Below, one piece after another: positions 37,701-50,019 of a stretch of DNA of 64,000 nucleotides; within the stretch, counting starts at the first letter, position 1, and every line of letters begins with the position of its first letter. The DNA is taken from positions 21,201,198 through 21,265,197 of the forward strand of contig NC_056003.1 in NCBI RefSeq assembly GCF_018446385.1, in the 5' to 3' direction. A model generated the notes under the pieces. It saw only the letters and a list, made by a program, of their open reading frames with translations, did no database searches and was not told the origin of the DNA. Both the position numbers and the translations under genes were made by a program. The DNA comes from Zingiber officinale. Lineage: Eukaryota > Streptophyta > Magnoliopsida > Zingiberales > Zingiberaceae.

Positions 37701-38926
37701 ATAGAAGATCAAGAGGTTGTTGCTTACAAAGAAAGGTATAACTAGTAATTCTATTCCGCATCATACTAGTTTTCTTTGTATAGATTTTGAAATATCAAAC
37801 ACAATAGGCATATGATTCTAGGTTTCGAATTTGTGATTCGAGTTTGTGTTATTTTGTTTTGTTTTTTTTGATCTTGTGATTCGATTGTTCCTTTTGGTTA
37901 AACCTAGGGTTACTATAAGGAAATTAAATATTAAATTCTGTTGAAAGGATTTGTCTAGGAAGTGGTGGATGCTCTCATACCCAAGAAGGCCTAGTGCCTT
38001 GCATGTTTAACCTGGAAGTCAATCTCTGAAATTAATATTTAATTGAATTTGTAACATGGATGGATTTGGATCAATAATGTTAAGTATCGTTTGCGATCCA
38101 AGTCTAAACCTCTAAGAACAGATAAGTTAAATTTGGAATCAATAATGCTAAGTTCCATTTGTGATTCCTAATTTAATTTCTAAAGAACACAATAGGTTGT
38201 TAGGAATGGTTCAGGACTTGTACAAAATTTTTGTATAGGGGAACCGGTACGATATTCCGAGTATCAACCAACAAACCGGATGTTGAATTGGAGACCTTGG
38301 ACTTGAGTTTAGGCAAGTCAAAGGTGGGTCAATCGATCAACCGATCGATTGGATGTGCGCCGCGAAGAAAGGATGGCCTAATCGATCCATTGATTGATTA
38401 GGAGCTTATATCGCATGCACAAAAGCGTTCCCAATCGATCAGTCGATCGATTGGGCGCCTCCAATCGATCGGGGACGGGATTTCTCGCGCACAATCGTGA
38501 GAAAGCCTGAATCGATTAGTCGATCGATTCAGGCTATTTCCAAAGAGCACAGAGGCACTCTGAATCGATCGACCGATCGATTTAGAGCCTCCCCAATCGA
38601 TTGAGAGTCATTCAATCGATTGGGATCCGATCGTTACGTAGATTATAGCTGTTGGCGAGCGTCTTCTCCAGAAGTTCTTCGCTCGATTCTTCTCTGATCT
38701 TCACAGTGATCTTCTCCACTACTCACGGCCAGTTCTTGGAAGCTCTTGGGGACAAGTGCTGGTGTACTTCCAAGATTCAAGAGGCAACAACAAACAATAA
38801 GTAAGTAAGAAGAGAGGGTTTTCATTTGTATTCATTGTATTTTTCTTCTTGCGTGTGTTGTATTTGCTGTGTGAGTGTTGTAAGACTTCTCCGCCTTCAG
38901 TAGTTATCGTAAAGGAGTGTTTTCAT
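34769..38926 (+). repeat. Right LTR of the 28989 element, split by a solo LTR and truncated
   Basis: 34769-35654 and 38274-38926 align with 28989-30540 of the left LTR. The interrupting piece is 35655-38273. The last 150 bp or so are missing, replaced by the palindromic repeat block. Confidence 0.88.
35655..38273 (+). mobile_element. Solo LTR (2.6 kb) with 5 bp target duplication
   Basis: TGTTAGAGTGTATAC...ATCAACCAACA flanked by AACCG at 35650-35654 and 38274-38278. No internal region, primer site or second LTR is present, so it looks like the product of LTR-LTR recombination. A promoter-like TATAAAAG lies near 37351. A reverse-oriented relative is at 57481-59888. The frame at 37328-37687 follows the presumed transcript start and is not taken as a gene. 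Confidence 0.92.
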
Positions 38927-39142
38927 GTTGGGTCTGATATGAAATCCTGTCACAATCATAAAATTACAATAATATATAGAAACTATCAATATATAAATAA
39001 AAGTCCAATTTTGATTAAACCTGGTAATAGACATCGGATGTATTTTAGAATTTGCCTTAAATGAAAATTCCACTTGTTGCATTTAACAGTAGATATACAA
39101 TGTAAATCCTTTTCTCCTCTTGTCTTTCTAGGAAGAAAATTG
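38927..39142. repeat. Palindromic repeat block, left outer part (arm A1, first piece)
   Basis: Matches the reverse complement of about 61300-61511. With 56803-57170 it makes one arm of an inverted repeat of about 580 bp once the SINE and everything nested in it are taken out. It abuts the truncated LTR at 38926. Confidence 0.85.
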
Positions 39143-39254
39143 GCCCCGGGGCTATGGTGCAGAGATAAGAGCGCTCAGTTGTCTCTCAAGCACCCACAGT
39201 TTGATTCCCAGCTATGATGTATTTATAAAAAAATTTCCTCCAAATGGGACTTCT

Positions 39255-40164
39255 TGTTAGGATCGTTGGCGGTCGGCTAGAGGGGGATGAATAGCTCCCG
39301 CACAAATTAAACAAATAGAAAGAACTTTCTCGGATTTACAACTTGATTAAAAGAACACTTGCATAAGTAAGAATAAAGAAGAAACTAAAAAGAAACAGAT
39401 ACTGAGATTTTACTTGGTTACAACCGGAGAGGTTGTTAATCTAAGGAAGTTAAAACATACTAATTTCTCCTTCCGATGGAGAAACCTCTTATAGTATTCA
39501 AAGATCACAAAACAAAGCTAAACAAGAACTAGGAAATGTATAAGTGTTGTTTCAGACTATTCAGTTGTTCTCCTTAGTTTTTGGGAGCAGTGCTACTTAT
39601 ATTAGCCCTGCTCGGGGTGCCTGGAAGGGTTCCAGGTGCCTGGAATGAGATAGAAATCTATCCCCAACGCAACATTCAAATGTCATATTGAACTGGATAA
39701 AAATCGAGTTCCGGCTGCCCCGGACTGGTTCGGGCTCCCTGAACTGGTCCGAGCGCCCCAGGGCCAAAAATCAACAATTTTTGGTCCCGGCCTCCTGCTT
39801 CGGTTCCGCTCTCATCAATCCAGATCTTTCGCTCTGGTTCCGCTCATTTAGGTGATTTCTGCCATTCGGAATAGGGCTCGCCCGAACCTAACTTCCGGCC
39901 TTCTCGAGCAAGCTTTCGCTCCGGCTTCTTGTCTCTCAGAAATGTCGCGCACCTCCTCGTCTACCCACGTACTCTTCCGCAACACCTCGTCCCTCAGACG
40001 CACCAAACCCGTCGGCTCTTTCCAGTGTCATCCTTCTCGCTAGTTGCATCTTTTGCTTGACATCCTGTGCTCCTAAGTTCCTGCACACTTAGACACGGGG
40101 TTAACCATAATAGGACCTAACCTAACTTGGTTGATCACATCAAAACTACCTTGGGGTACCAACA
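39255..40164 (-). repeat. LTR (complete copy) of the 39255-56645 element
   Basis: 910 bp, TGTTAGGATCG...GGTACCAACA. It contains degenerate GGCTCCCTGAACTGGTCCGA-type repeats around 39700-39770 that expand in the other LTR at about 42600-42725. Confidence 0.9.
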
Positions 40165-40879
40165 ATCTCTCCCTTTTTTATGTTAGCAACCCAAATTAAG
40201 TTAGGGTAAGTTAACATAAAGTAAAAGCAATAAATTTTGCAATTAAGTACAAAAAGTAAAAGAATTTAAGTTACCTCTCCTAAACTTAATCTTTCCTTCT
40301 CCTCCTTTAATCACATAAAAAATGGGGTACCTCAAAAGTCTGAGGGTTAAGTTTCTTAAGAAAAACTCTGAATTGTTAAAAAAAAACTTTAAAAAAGATT
40401 TTGGTAAAGCACAGATAAATTTTAAAAACTTTAAATTTTGTTAAAATTTCTAAGTTAAGTTAAAAAAAATATTTGAGTAACTTTTTAACGTATTATTTAA
40501 TCACAATAAAATATTTTATCATTTAGTTAATTAAACATTTTATTTCATTAATTAGCTTCCAAGTTGTGGCGAGGCACTAGACCTTCTTGGTTATTAGAGC
40601 AACAACCACTTTCTAGACAAAGCCTTTTAAGGAAATCAAACATTTAATCTACTCTCTGAAAGCCCTAAGTTCAATTTAAACTTAATTTATACAGGTTTTT
40701 TAGAACCCAATATAGGTTCCTACCAATTGGATTAATCAGAAATTTCTTTAGAACATATTTTCTAGATAGTTTTCTGATTTAGCCCTTATAAAATCTAAAA
40801 TGTCAGCTTAGTCTATTATAATTTTGGGTTTAAACATTTAGGCATGCTCGTTTGTCAAGTCTTCTACTTGTATTTTTAA

Positions 40880-42119
40880 TTTATCATTTCTAATTTTAAT
40901 TTATCAAAATCTTATACTGAACAAGATTTTTCTAAAATCAATTTCAATTCATTGTTTTCTTTTTCCAACATGCAACAGTTTTTCGATAGTAATTTAACAA
41001 ACTTGAATAATTTTTCGGGAGGAAGAGATCGTACCTGACTTACCTTGTCGATCTCGTTATCCGTAGCTCCCCTGAACTGCTGCTTTCTTCCAATGTAGCT
41101 CCCCTTCATCGATGCTCTCGATACTCATTTCGGACGAGCTTGCTTCATGTTCATCTTCTTGATGGCTTACGATTAACACAAGTCAAGAGAAAGCCTCAAT
41201 CTCTGATTCGGACGATGTTTTGTCCCACATTGCCTTCAGGTTTTTGTGCTTGTTTGTTTGGACGGGCTTCTTGTTCTTGCCCTTGCCCTTGTTCTTCAAT
41301 TTAGGATAGTTGTCTTTAATGTATCCTTCTTCATTGTAGTGGTAGCATCTGATTTTTCTTCTCATCTACCCTGCAGATGGTTAGATTTTCTAGATTTGAA
41401 TAACTTTTTAAATTGATTTACCATCAACGTCGTTTCTTCGTTATCGAGAGAGGATTCTGAATCTAGTTCATCCATCTTTGCCCTGAGGGCAATATTGTGC
41501 TTCGGCTCCTTCTTTGAATCTGCACATTTCGTTTCATAGATTTCAAATATTGAAAACATTTCTTCTAAGGTGATAGATTCTAAATCTTTAGATATATCGT
41601 AAGCACCTATTAATGATGCCCACTCGGTAGTTCTAGAAATGCATTAAGTGCGTACCTCAATGAATCTCGGTTGCTTACCTTTTCTCCGAGATTCGTGAGT
41701 CTGGTGATTAGTTCTTTCATTCTCAAGTGAAGATGTGCAACGGTTTCTTCTGCTTCCAATTTTATGTTACTTAGCTGGTTCCTTAGCAGATCTCGTCTCA
41801 CGAGCTTAGCTTCGGGTGTCCCTTCGTGTAGCTCAAGGAACTTCTCCCAAACCTTGTTTGCTTAGTTGTAGGCGTCGATCCGGTTGACTTCTTGTGGCGG
41901 TAGGACGCTCAGCAGATGAAACTCTGCTTTGTCGTTTGCCACAAAGTCGGCATGTTCCTTCTTCGTCCACTGGTATTCTTCCTTACCTTCAGGTACTACA
42001 AAATCGAATTTCATTATTAAAAGTAATTCAAAATCAATTTTAAAGAATACCTCTATTTTCTTTTTCCAGCTCACGAATTTCACCTCGAACTTCGGTGGAT
42101 GGATGCTCGATCCGACCAT
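40880..42119 (-). mobile_element. Gag-like fossil of the 39255-56645 element
   Basis: Fragments on the - strand carry the UBN2-type gag pattern: FEVKFVSWKKKIEVFFK, then LEAEETVAHLHLRMKELITRL, then a zinc-knuckle-like CYHYNEEGYIKDN. No pol genes follow before the LTR. It is broken in several places. Confidence 0.8.
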
Positions 42120-44061
42120 CTCGTGTGCTTCGTTCGACGGTTAGTCCTCCTGAAGTGAACCCGCTCTAATACCACTTATTAGGACCGATGGCGGCTGGCT
42201 AGAGGGGGGGGGATAGCCCTTGCACAAATTAAACAAACAGAAAGACCTTTCTCGGATTTATAGCTTGATTAAAAGAATACTTGCATAAGTAAGAATAAAG
42301 AAGAAACTAAAAAGAAAGAGACACCGAAATTTTACTTGGTTACAACTAGGGAGATTGTTAATCCAAGGAAGTTAAAGCGCACTAATTTTTCCTTCAGACA
42401 GAGAAGACTCTTACAACATGCAAATCTCATAAAACAAAGCTAGACAAGAACTAGGAAGTGTACAAGTGTTGTTTCAGACTATTAAGTTGTTCTCCTTAGT
42501 TTTTGGGAGCAAGGCTGTTTGTATAGCCTTGCTCGGGGCGACTGGAAGGGTTCCAAGCACCTGAAATGGGATAGAAATCTATAATCAATGCAACGTTGAA
42601 CTGGATAAAAATTGTGTTCCGGGCGCTCGGAATGGTTTCGGGCACCCCGGACTGGTCCTGGCTCCCTGACCTACTCCGGGCGCCCCGAACTAGTCCTGGC
42701 TCCCCGGACTGGTCCGAGTGCCCCGAGGCCAAAATTCATCTCTTTGCTGATTTTTGGTCCCGGACTCCTGCTTCGGTTCCGCTCGCATCAGTCTGGGTCT
42801 TCCGCTCGTTTGGGTGATTTCTGTGATCTGGAATAGGGTTCACCCGAACCTAACTTTCGCTCCGACTTCTCGTCCCTCAGAAATGCACTACAAAAAAATA
42901 GGTGTTTTTGAATCGATCTTTTTGAAGCGTTTGAATAACTGCATCGAATGAGTAAAGGTTTAGAAGCGGTTACGTACTTTCCGCTGCAATAGATCTTCCG
43001 TAAAAGCGGTTATGATATATCGCTTCTATTTAGTACATTTAGATGTGATTTTACATTCTGCTTCTAAAAGAATCCTTTAGAAGCAGTTGAAACCACTCCT
43101 AAAAGTAATAGGTTTTATTTTAAGCAAATATAAATAGAAGAGTTCACGCTCATTTAGACATTAACAACTCACCTATTTTATTGCTTCAATCGGCCGACCA
43201 CCAAGTCCATTGTAAGAAGAAATTGTTTTTCTAATTTTTAGATAATTTCTCAACTTATTTTTTAGATCAATTATTTTATTTCGAAAAACTTGAGATGATA
43301 TTCAAATCGATTTCCCTTCATCTACCGATTTTTTGGATTTTATTGTGTCCCACTGTTAGATTAATTGGGAGTGAGGTTGATAGATATCTTTAGAGTTTTG
43401 GCTCGTATTGTAATTGTTGATGCTTTATATTATTAAATTTTTTATATAAATGATTTCAGTACATGTTCAAAATAAATATAAACATTTGTATCTAATATGT
43501 TTGTTTAAATGACTAAAAGAAGTGTTTGAAATTTTTATTTCTTCGCATACCTATGTTGTACCGTTTTAGTGTTTTAGGACTGTACAATAGTGAAATTGAT
43601 TGTGAATGATTTATATTACACTTTAAATAGTGAATGTGTATGAAACTTGAATGAGTTGATAGACTGACTCATGTTTAGTCGTGTAAACATCTTCCAAAGT
43701 GATTTTATACTAGAGTGAGTTCTAATGCTTAAATAAAGGTATACATGCTTTATATTAAGGTAGTGTCCTCTGTTCTAAACAGTTGCTAATTAAAATAATT
43801 ATGTATAAATCATGGTGTTTGGATATTGTAAATGATAATAATTGTACTACAAACTACAAGGATATGATAGAATATTTAAGTAGATGTAAGAAATAGAGCA
43901 ACTGTACAGGATATATGGTGATTGAAATTATGAATAGGACATCCATAACATATGCATTTCATTTAAAAATTAACAAAGTTATTTATTATATTAATTTCTT
44001 CATGAATTCTTTCTACTCAAATAAATCTTAAATTTTGTAAATAATTGAATAGGTTCAAACA

Positions 44062-46186
44062 ATGCAGGCATGGATAGATTCTCCCCGTGGTAGTCTGGAG
44101 TATCAGGTTGAAATTCGAAATTTTTTACCTTATGCATTTGCTAACACAACTAATGCAGTGACGAAACCATGTCCTTGTCGTAAATGCATCAACTCATTGA
44201 ATCATGACCGTGAGACAATATATGAACATTTGATGATAAACAGTATTTTACAAGATTATCATATTTAGAATTTCTACGAAGAAAAGTTGATTGTACAATC
44301 TCATGATACCATGAGAGATGAGCTTCATGCCTTACCATAAGTTTATGAGACAATTAACTATGAATCAATGGTCTAAGAAGCATTACATGAAGTATTTGGG
44401 ATATTTGAAGGATCGCCTATGAGGAATGAAAACTACACTGGTGCATTAACTAGTCATACATCGATGGAGTCTAATGTGAAAGATTTCTATAGATTGGTAG
44501 AAGAAGGAAAAAAACCATCATATGCTGGATGCACTAAGTTTTCTAAATTGACATTTCTTGTTGAGTTATTTCAATTGAAAGTGGGTGGAAAATGGAGTGA
44601 TAAGTCCTTCACAACATTATTGGATTTTCTTCGACGAGTACTTCCACCTGAAGCACAAGTACCAAATTCTTTTTATGAAGTGAAGAAACTAATTTCTAAT
44701 TTGGGACTTCACTATGAAAAACTACATGCTTGTCCAAATGATTGCATGATTTATTGGGGTGAGGATGCGAATGAACAAGCTTCTAGAGTATGTAATCTTT
44801 CAAGATGGAAAAACATGTAGAAACAACAAAAGAAGTCACGCAAAGGTGGAAAAAAAATCCTTCAGATGAAAACTCCAGCCAAGGTTTTTTGGTATTTTCC
44901 ATTAAAACTGAGATTACAACGATTATTTATGTTATCTCAGACGTCTGAAAATATGCAATGACATTCTAAGAAACGGGTTTCAGATGGAATTTTAAGGCAT
45001 CCGGCTGATTCGCCAGCATGGAAGGCATTTGAAGAGTGACACGCTGAATTTGGAGTAGATCTTAGAAATGTACGTTTTGGACTCGCTACTGATGGATTTA
45101 ATCCATTTTAAAATCAAAGTACGTCACACAGTACATGGCATGTTGTTCTAGTGCCTTACAATTTGCCACCTTGGGAATCTATGAAGCCTCATTCAATTAT
45201 TTTATCCACCTTAATTTCAGGACCCAAAGCACCTGGAAATGATATTGATGTATATTTACGTCCCTTGTTGGCTGAATTGAAGGACTTATGGGAAAATGGG
45301 ATTACCACTTATGATGCTTGCAACAAAGAAATGTTTCAAATGTGGGCTGTATTGCTTTGGACCATTAGTGATTTTCCAGGTTTGGAATGTTTGTCTGGGT
45401 GAACACATATGCCAAGAATGCTTGTCCAACATGTGCTGATAAGACAGATGCAATGTACTTGAATAATGGAAGAAAATGGTCATTTAAAGGGCATCGCCGC
45501 CTCTTATCGACAGATTCAAAAATACAAACTATGACAAGTTGTGGCAAGCCAGAGAAACGTGAATTAGATTTGATACCATTGTCTGTATCTGATGTTCTAC
45601 AAATGACCCAAAACCGAAATGTGGTATTTGGTAAGAGTACATATCGAAACCATTGGTGCAAGCAAAAACAGGTTCCACTGAACAAATGTGGAGGAAACAA
45701 AGTATTTTTTTTTCACTTTGCCTTATTGGGAGTTTAATTTGATAAGACATAATTTGGATCCTATGCATATTGGGAAAATGTTTGTGATAATATCCTTGGA
45801 ACACTTTTAGATGATTCTAGCAAGAGCAAAGATAACGCTATTGCACGTGGAGATTTGAAAATATTGGAAATTATGAAGTAATTATGGCCACAGCCACAAT
45901 CAAATCGTACAAAATATTTGCCACTAGCATGTTTGAACAAAGATGAAAAAAGTTGTTTTGTTCAGTGTTGAAAGATATTTGTGTCCCTAATGGTATGTCA
46001 TGTAATATTTCAAAATGTGTAGATGTTGGACGTTGTAAGATTTTTGGTCTAAAAAGTCATGATTGTCATGTGATAATGGAGCAATTTCTTCCAATAGCTC
46101 TTCGTCATGTGTTATCAAAAAAGGTAACTACACCATTAATTATTTTATATGAGTATTTCATAGCAGTGTGTGCAAAGTCACTATGA
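44062..46186 (+). pseudogene. TNP2-type CACTA transposase, degenerate
   Basis: Successive pieces match plant TNP2 transposases. 44062-44268 is a transposase-associated domain with CPCRKC. 44419-44820 has KPSYAGCTKFSKLTFLVEL and HACPNDCMIYW. 44860-45402 has a run including RNVRFGLATDGFNPF and HSTWHVVLVPYNLPPW. 45387-45737 has CPTCAD and KWSFKGHRRLL. 45953-46186 is DUF4218-like with LKSHDCHVIMEQFLPIALR. The frame is broken by stops after 44266 (TAG), near 44818, near 45110 and at 46184, and by frame changes near 45395. It cannot make a full transposase. Confidence 0.88.
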
Positions 46187-46882
46187 GAAGATGAATTAAA
46201 AAGGGCTAAAGAAGGAGTTGTATTGGTCTTATGTCAATTAGAAAGAATTTTTTCCCCATCATTTTTCACAATAATAGTGCATTTGGTGGTGCATTTGGCG
46301 TATGAAGCAAGAGTAGTCGGGCTTGTACTTTTAATATTAACTTTTTATATATATCTCGTATGCCTTAATTAAAAAGAGAATTTGGAAAACGAAAAGGCTC
46401 TTATTTGTCTCCTAAAAGAACTTGGGAAAATGAAAGGGCTCTTATTTTTCTCCTAAACCCTAAAACCGCCACCTTATTTTAGAATCCCACGTTAGTATTT
46501 GATATTCCCGCTTGTAAATTCCTTTTTTTAAGAAAATCCGCCTATAAAGTAAATCTGCCTCACGATCGATTTTTCCCATCTTGTGTAAACAAAATCTATG
46601 CTCTACCGTAAATTACAATTCGTTTCCAGATTTTGGAGGTAAATTCTCTTAACATTATGTTTTAAACAAATTTGGTGTTCAGATAGCTTAGAATGGACTT
46701 TTGTAAATCTTCCATAAAATTTCTTTTATGTTGTGAAGGATTATGAGCGGTGATTATTTTAATATTGTGTTTGTTCTTTATTTGGTTGCAAATATTTTTC
46801 GTTTGAGATTGGAATGTAAAATTTGTTCGCTAGGAGAGAAATTATCATATGTGTTATTATCCATCCAAGTTCATGACCAATG

Positions 46883-48397
46883 TGTTAGGACCGATGATCG
46901 CGGCTAGAGAGGGGGGTGTGAATAGCCGACCCTAAATCTTCGTTTCTTTCTACAAGTCGAGTTAGCGCAGCGGAAAATAAAACAAAGAAACAAAGACAAG
47001 AAGATCAAACCTCAACACGCAGCGATGTAACGAGGTTCGGAGATAAACTCCTACTCCTCGGCGTGTCCGTAAGGTGGACGAAGCCTATCAATCCGTCGGT
47101 GGATGAGTCCCCGGAAAACCGGCTAATAACAACTCCTTCTGGGTGGAGAAACCTCGCCACAATAACTTGCAACAACAAGATAGAAATACAGCAAGAACTA
47201 CAAACAATATGAATGTAAAACACCTTGCTTGCCTTCGACTGGTTTCCGTTGTCGAAGCAGCAACTTCACGGAAGAACAGCAGCAGCTGACCAGCTGGGGA
47301 AGCTCACACGAAGCTTCACGAATCAGAGAGCTCAGCAAAGCTCAAGTGCAGCAAGAAGCAGAAGCAAGAAGGAAGAAGTAACTCTTAGAACAGTAGCTCC
47401 TCAATCCCTTTTATAACCTGCGAAGAAGACACAGAAGAAACTAGCCGTTGCTACGCAACGGCTAGGACGTGGACCGATCAGGCTTCATCCTGATCGGTCC
47501 ACAAGGGTCCTGATCGGTCACAAGACCGATCAGGTCCTTCCCTGATCGGTCCCATGACCGATTAGGACCTTTCCCTCCCGAAGATGATCTCCTTCTGATC
47601 GATCACTGATCGGTCTGCTGACCGATCAGATAAGCAGCAGAATGCTTCTGTTTGGTTACTGATCGGTCACCAGACCGATCAGATAACCCAGCGTATCACT
47701 GGATCGGTCACCAGACCGATCTAGGTTTAGAGCTCCCAGCCCTAAACCCTACTTGGTCCCGAGAACGAGCTACCGAGCCCTCTCCGACTTCGTCCGGTCC
47801 AGATAACGAGCTACCGAGCCCTCTCTGACCTAGTCCGAAGAACGAGCTACCGAGCCCTCTCCGACTTCGTCCGGTCCAGAGAACGAGCTACCGAGCCCTC
47901 TCTGACCTAGTCCGGAGAACGAGCTACCGAGCCCTCTCCGACTTCCATCCGGTCCAGAGAACGAGCTCCCGAGCCCTCTCTGACCTCAGTCCGGAGAACG
48001 AGCTACCGAGCCCTCTCCGACTTCCCATGCCAAGTTTCCATACTTGGACTTCTCCGTGCCAAGTCTCCATACTTGGATTTTTCCCGTTTCCCGTGCCAAG
48101 CTCCCTGCTTGGACTTTTCCGAGTCAAGTCAACTCACCTCGGGTCAACCAGGTCAACCTTGACCAAGGGTTGCACCCACAACCTCCCAAGTTTCTGTTCT
48201 TGTCAAACATCAAGATACAACTTGAGTCAGGTCAACTCGAGTCAGGTCAACCAAGTCAACCTTGACCTAAGGTTGCACTAACAATCTTCCATCAAAATAC
48301 AACTCTTCTGTTTTCGTCAAACATCAAAATACAACTCTAGTCAGGTCAACTCGAGTCGGGTCAACCAGGTCAACCTTGACCTAAGGTTGCACCAACA
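46883..48397 (-). repeat. 3' LTR of the young gag-only element
   Basis: 1515 bp. It holds TGATCGGTCC-type short palindromes (47465-47730), a tandem array of GAACGAGCTACCGAGCCCTC units (47760-48025), and GTGCCAAGCTCCCTGCTTGG-type units (48028-48115). Confidence 0.95.
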
Positions 48398-50019
48398 ATC
48401 TCCCCCTTTTTGATGTTTGACAAAACCATAACCTAACTTAGGTTTTCTAATGTTCTTCCTTGAACATTCTCCCCAAACCTACACTCTCCCCCTTTTTGAC
48501 ACACATCAAAAAGAGTGAATCAAGGTCAAGAGTTTCTTTCTAATGAAAGTCTCATACCTTTCATTGAAACTCTTAATTTCCCCCTTGATACTAAGGTTCA
48601 ACAATTAACTTAGTGATAATCTCATATCACTCAAGTCTTTAGGAGTAAAAACTCCCCCTAAAAGTCAACTCCCCTTGACTAATACGTAAAACTCCCCCTA
48701 AAGATCAACTCCCCCTTGACCATTGCACCAACAATGTTTTGGAGAGTTTCAAACCTTTAGAACTCTAAAACACCACTTCCACAGCTGCAATTTCAGACAA
48801 ACAGTCGAAATTCAGCAGGTTCGATCAGGTTCCCTCTGGATCGGTCCAGTGACCGATCCACACAGACCTGGACCGATCAGGGAACCTCCTGATCGGTCCA
48901 CAACTCTGATTTCTGATTTTTGAATTTTTCTTCTCCCGAAATTCAGAAACCTCTAGAAAATCACAGAAAATTCGAAAAATTATGAAATTTTGAAAATACA
49001 TTCCTCATAACATATACTATCATGGAAAAATAGTTTTCTATGAAAATAACTTCCATTTTTCAATCTTGATACAAAGTTCAAACGTCTTTGAAATAGCTCA
49101 AAGTTAACTTATCTTTGTATCAACTTGTTCAATGATGAATGCTATTACTAGAAAAGTTTCATCAAGGTTTTTCAAATCAATTTTGAAATGATTTTAAACC
49201 CTTTAATTTAGGACCATAATCTTTGGGCTAAATGTACATGACTTGTACATAAGCTTTCCCTATGATCCTCAATTTCGAATTAGGCTCATCTAGGTACAAG
49301 AACTATGCACCTTGATCCTAACTCATCATCCTAATATCTCACACACATCTAAGGTGTATCAAAAACACATCCAAGTCAACTTTGATGTGAGATATGGATT
49401 TAGGTTAGCTTATTCTAAGTTCTCATGCATTTTTCTAAACAACAATTTGATCTCCATATCAAATTGTGTTTCTTATCCTTAAATCAAGTTAATTGATCAT
49501 TAATGCACAAGATGATGACATGACATATAATTGTATCATAAATGGAAACATGTGCCAATGTCATGATGTCATGGCATAAAGTATGAAACTTAAATAAAGC
49601 ATGACATTTAACTAACCTAAGCATTATCATGACATTTTAAATGATCATGAATTAAATATGATGTCATGACATGGCATATGGCAAACAATATATGGCAAAT
49701 AACATGTCAAGGTATAGAAAATACCTAATTCTAGCCTTAGTTTCCATTTTTGATAATTTTGATCATTTTGCCATAAATTCTATATTCCTAAGTGTAATAG
49801 ACCTAAAATCACATACCAAGGATGTTTAGATCACTATGTGCCAATTAGATTGACTCTAGACAACTCCTCAAATTTGATTGGCACATTCTAATCACCTTAG
49901 GAATAATTCTTAATTTCATTTTCAAGGCTTGATTATACCTTGAAAAATCCTAAAGTGCCACCTTTTGCCATGATTAGGTTAACTACCTAGTCAAGTAAGG
50001 TTGGCACACCCTAACTCAT
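48398..50019 (-). mobile_element. Non-coding tail of the young element
   Basis: AT-rich DNA between the gag stop and the polypurine tract. It contains a small GATCGGTCC palindrome cluster at 48835-48900. No RT, integrase or RNase H sequence is recognised. Confidence 0.7.

Larger units (their letters stand above)
28989..38926 (+). mobile_element. Gag-only copia-like LTR element, 3' end truncated and interrupted
   Basis: Left LTR 28989-30682 (1694 bp), then a primer site for initiator tRNA-Met (TGGTATCAGAGC, 30685-30696), an internal region to about 34768, and a right LTR from about 34769. The right LTR is split by a solo LTR (35655-38273) and ends abruptly at about 38926, some 150 bp short of the LTR end. 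Internally only a gag-like region is recognised (about 30806-32520); no protease, integrase or RT is visible, so it was probably mobilised in trans. It is broken and clearly older than the related element at 46883-53183. Confidence 0.9.

Noticed and set aside
39150-39215. tRNA gene-like A and B boxes
   Set aside because: They belong to a SINE head with an 18 bp target duplication; no cloverleaf acceptor stem closes.
47755-48115. Regularly spaced repeats that look CRISPR-like
   Set aside because: They are tandem units in a retroelement LTR of a plant genome, with no unique spacers and no cas genes.
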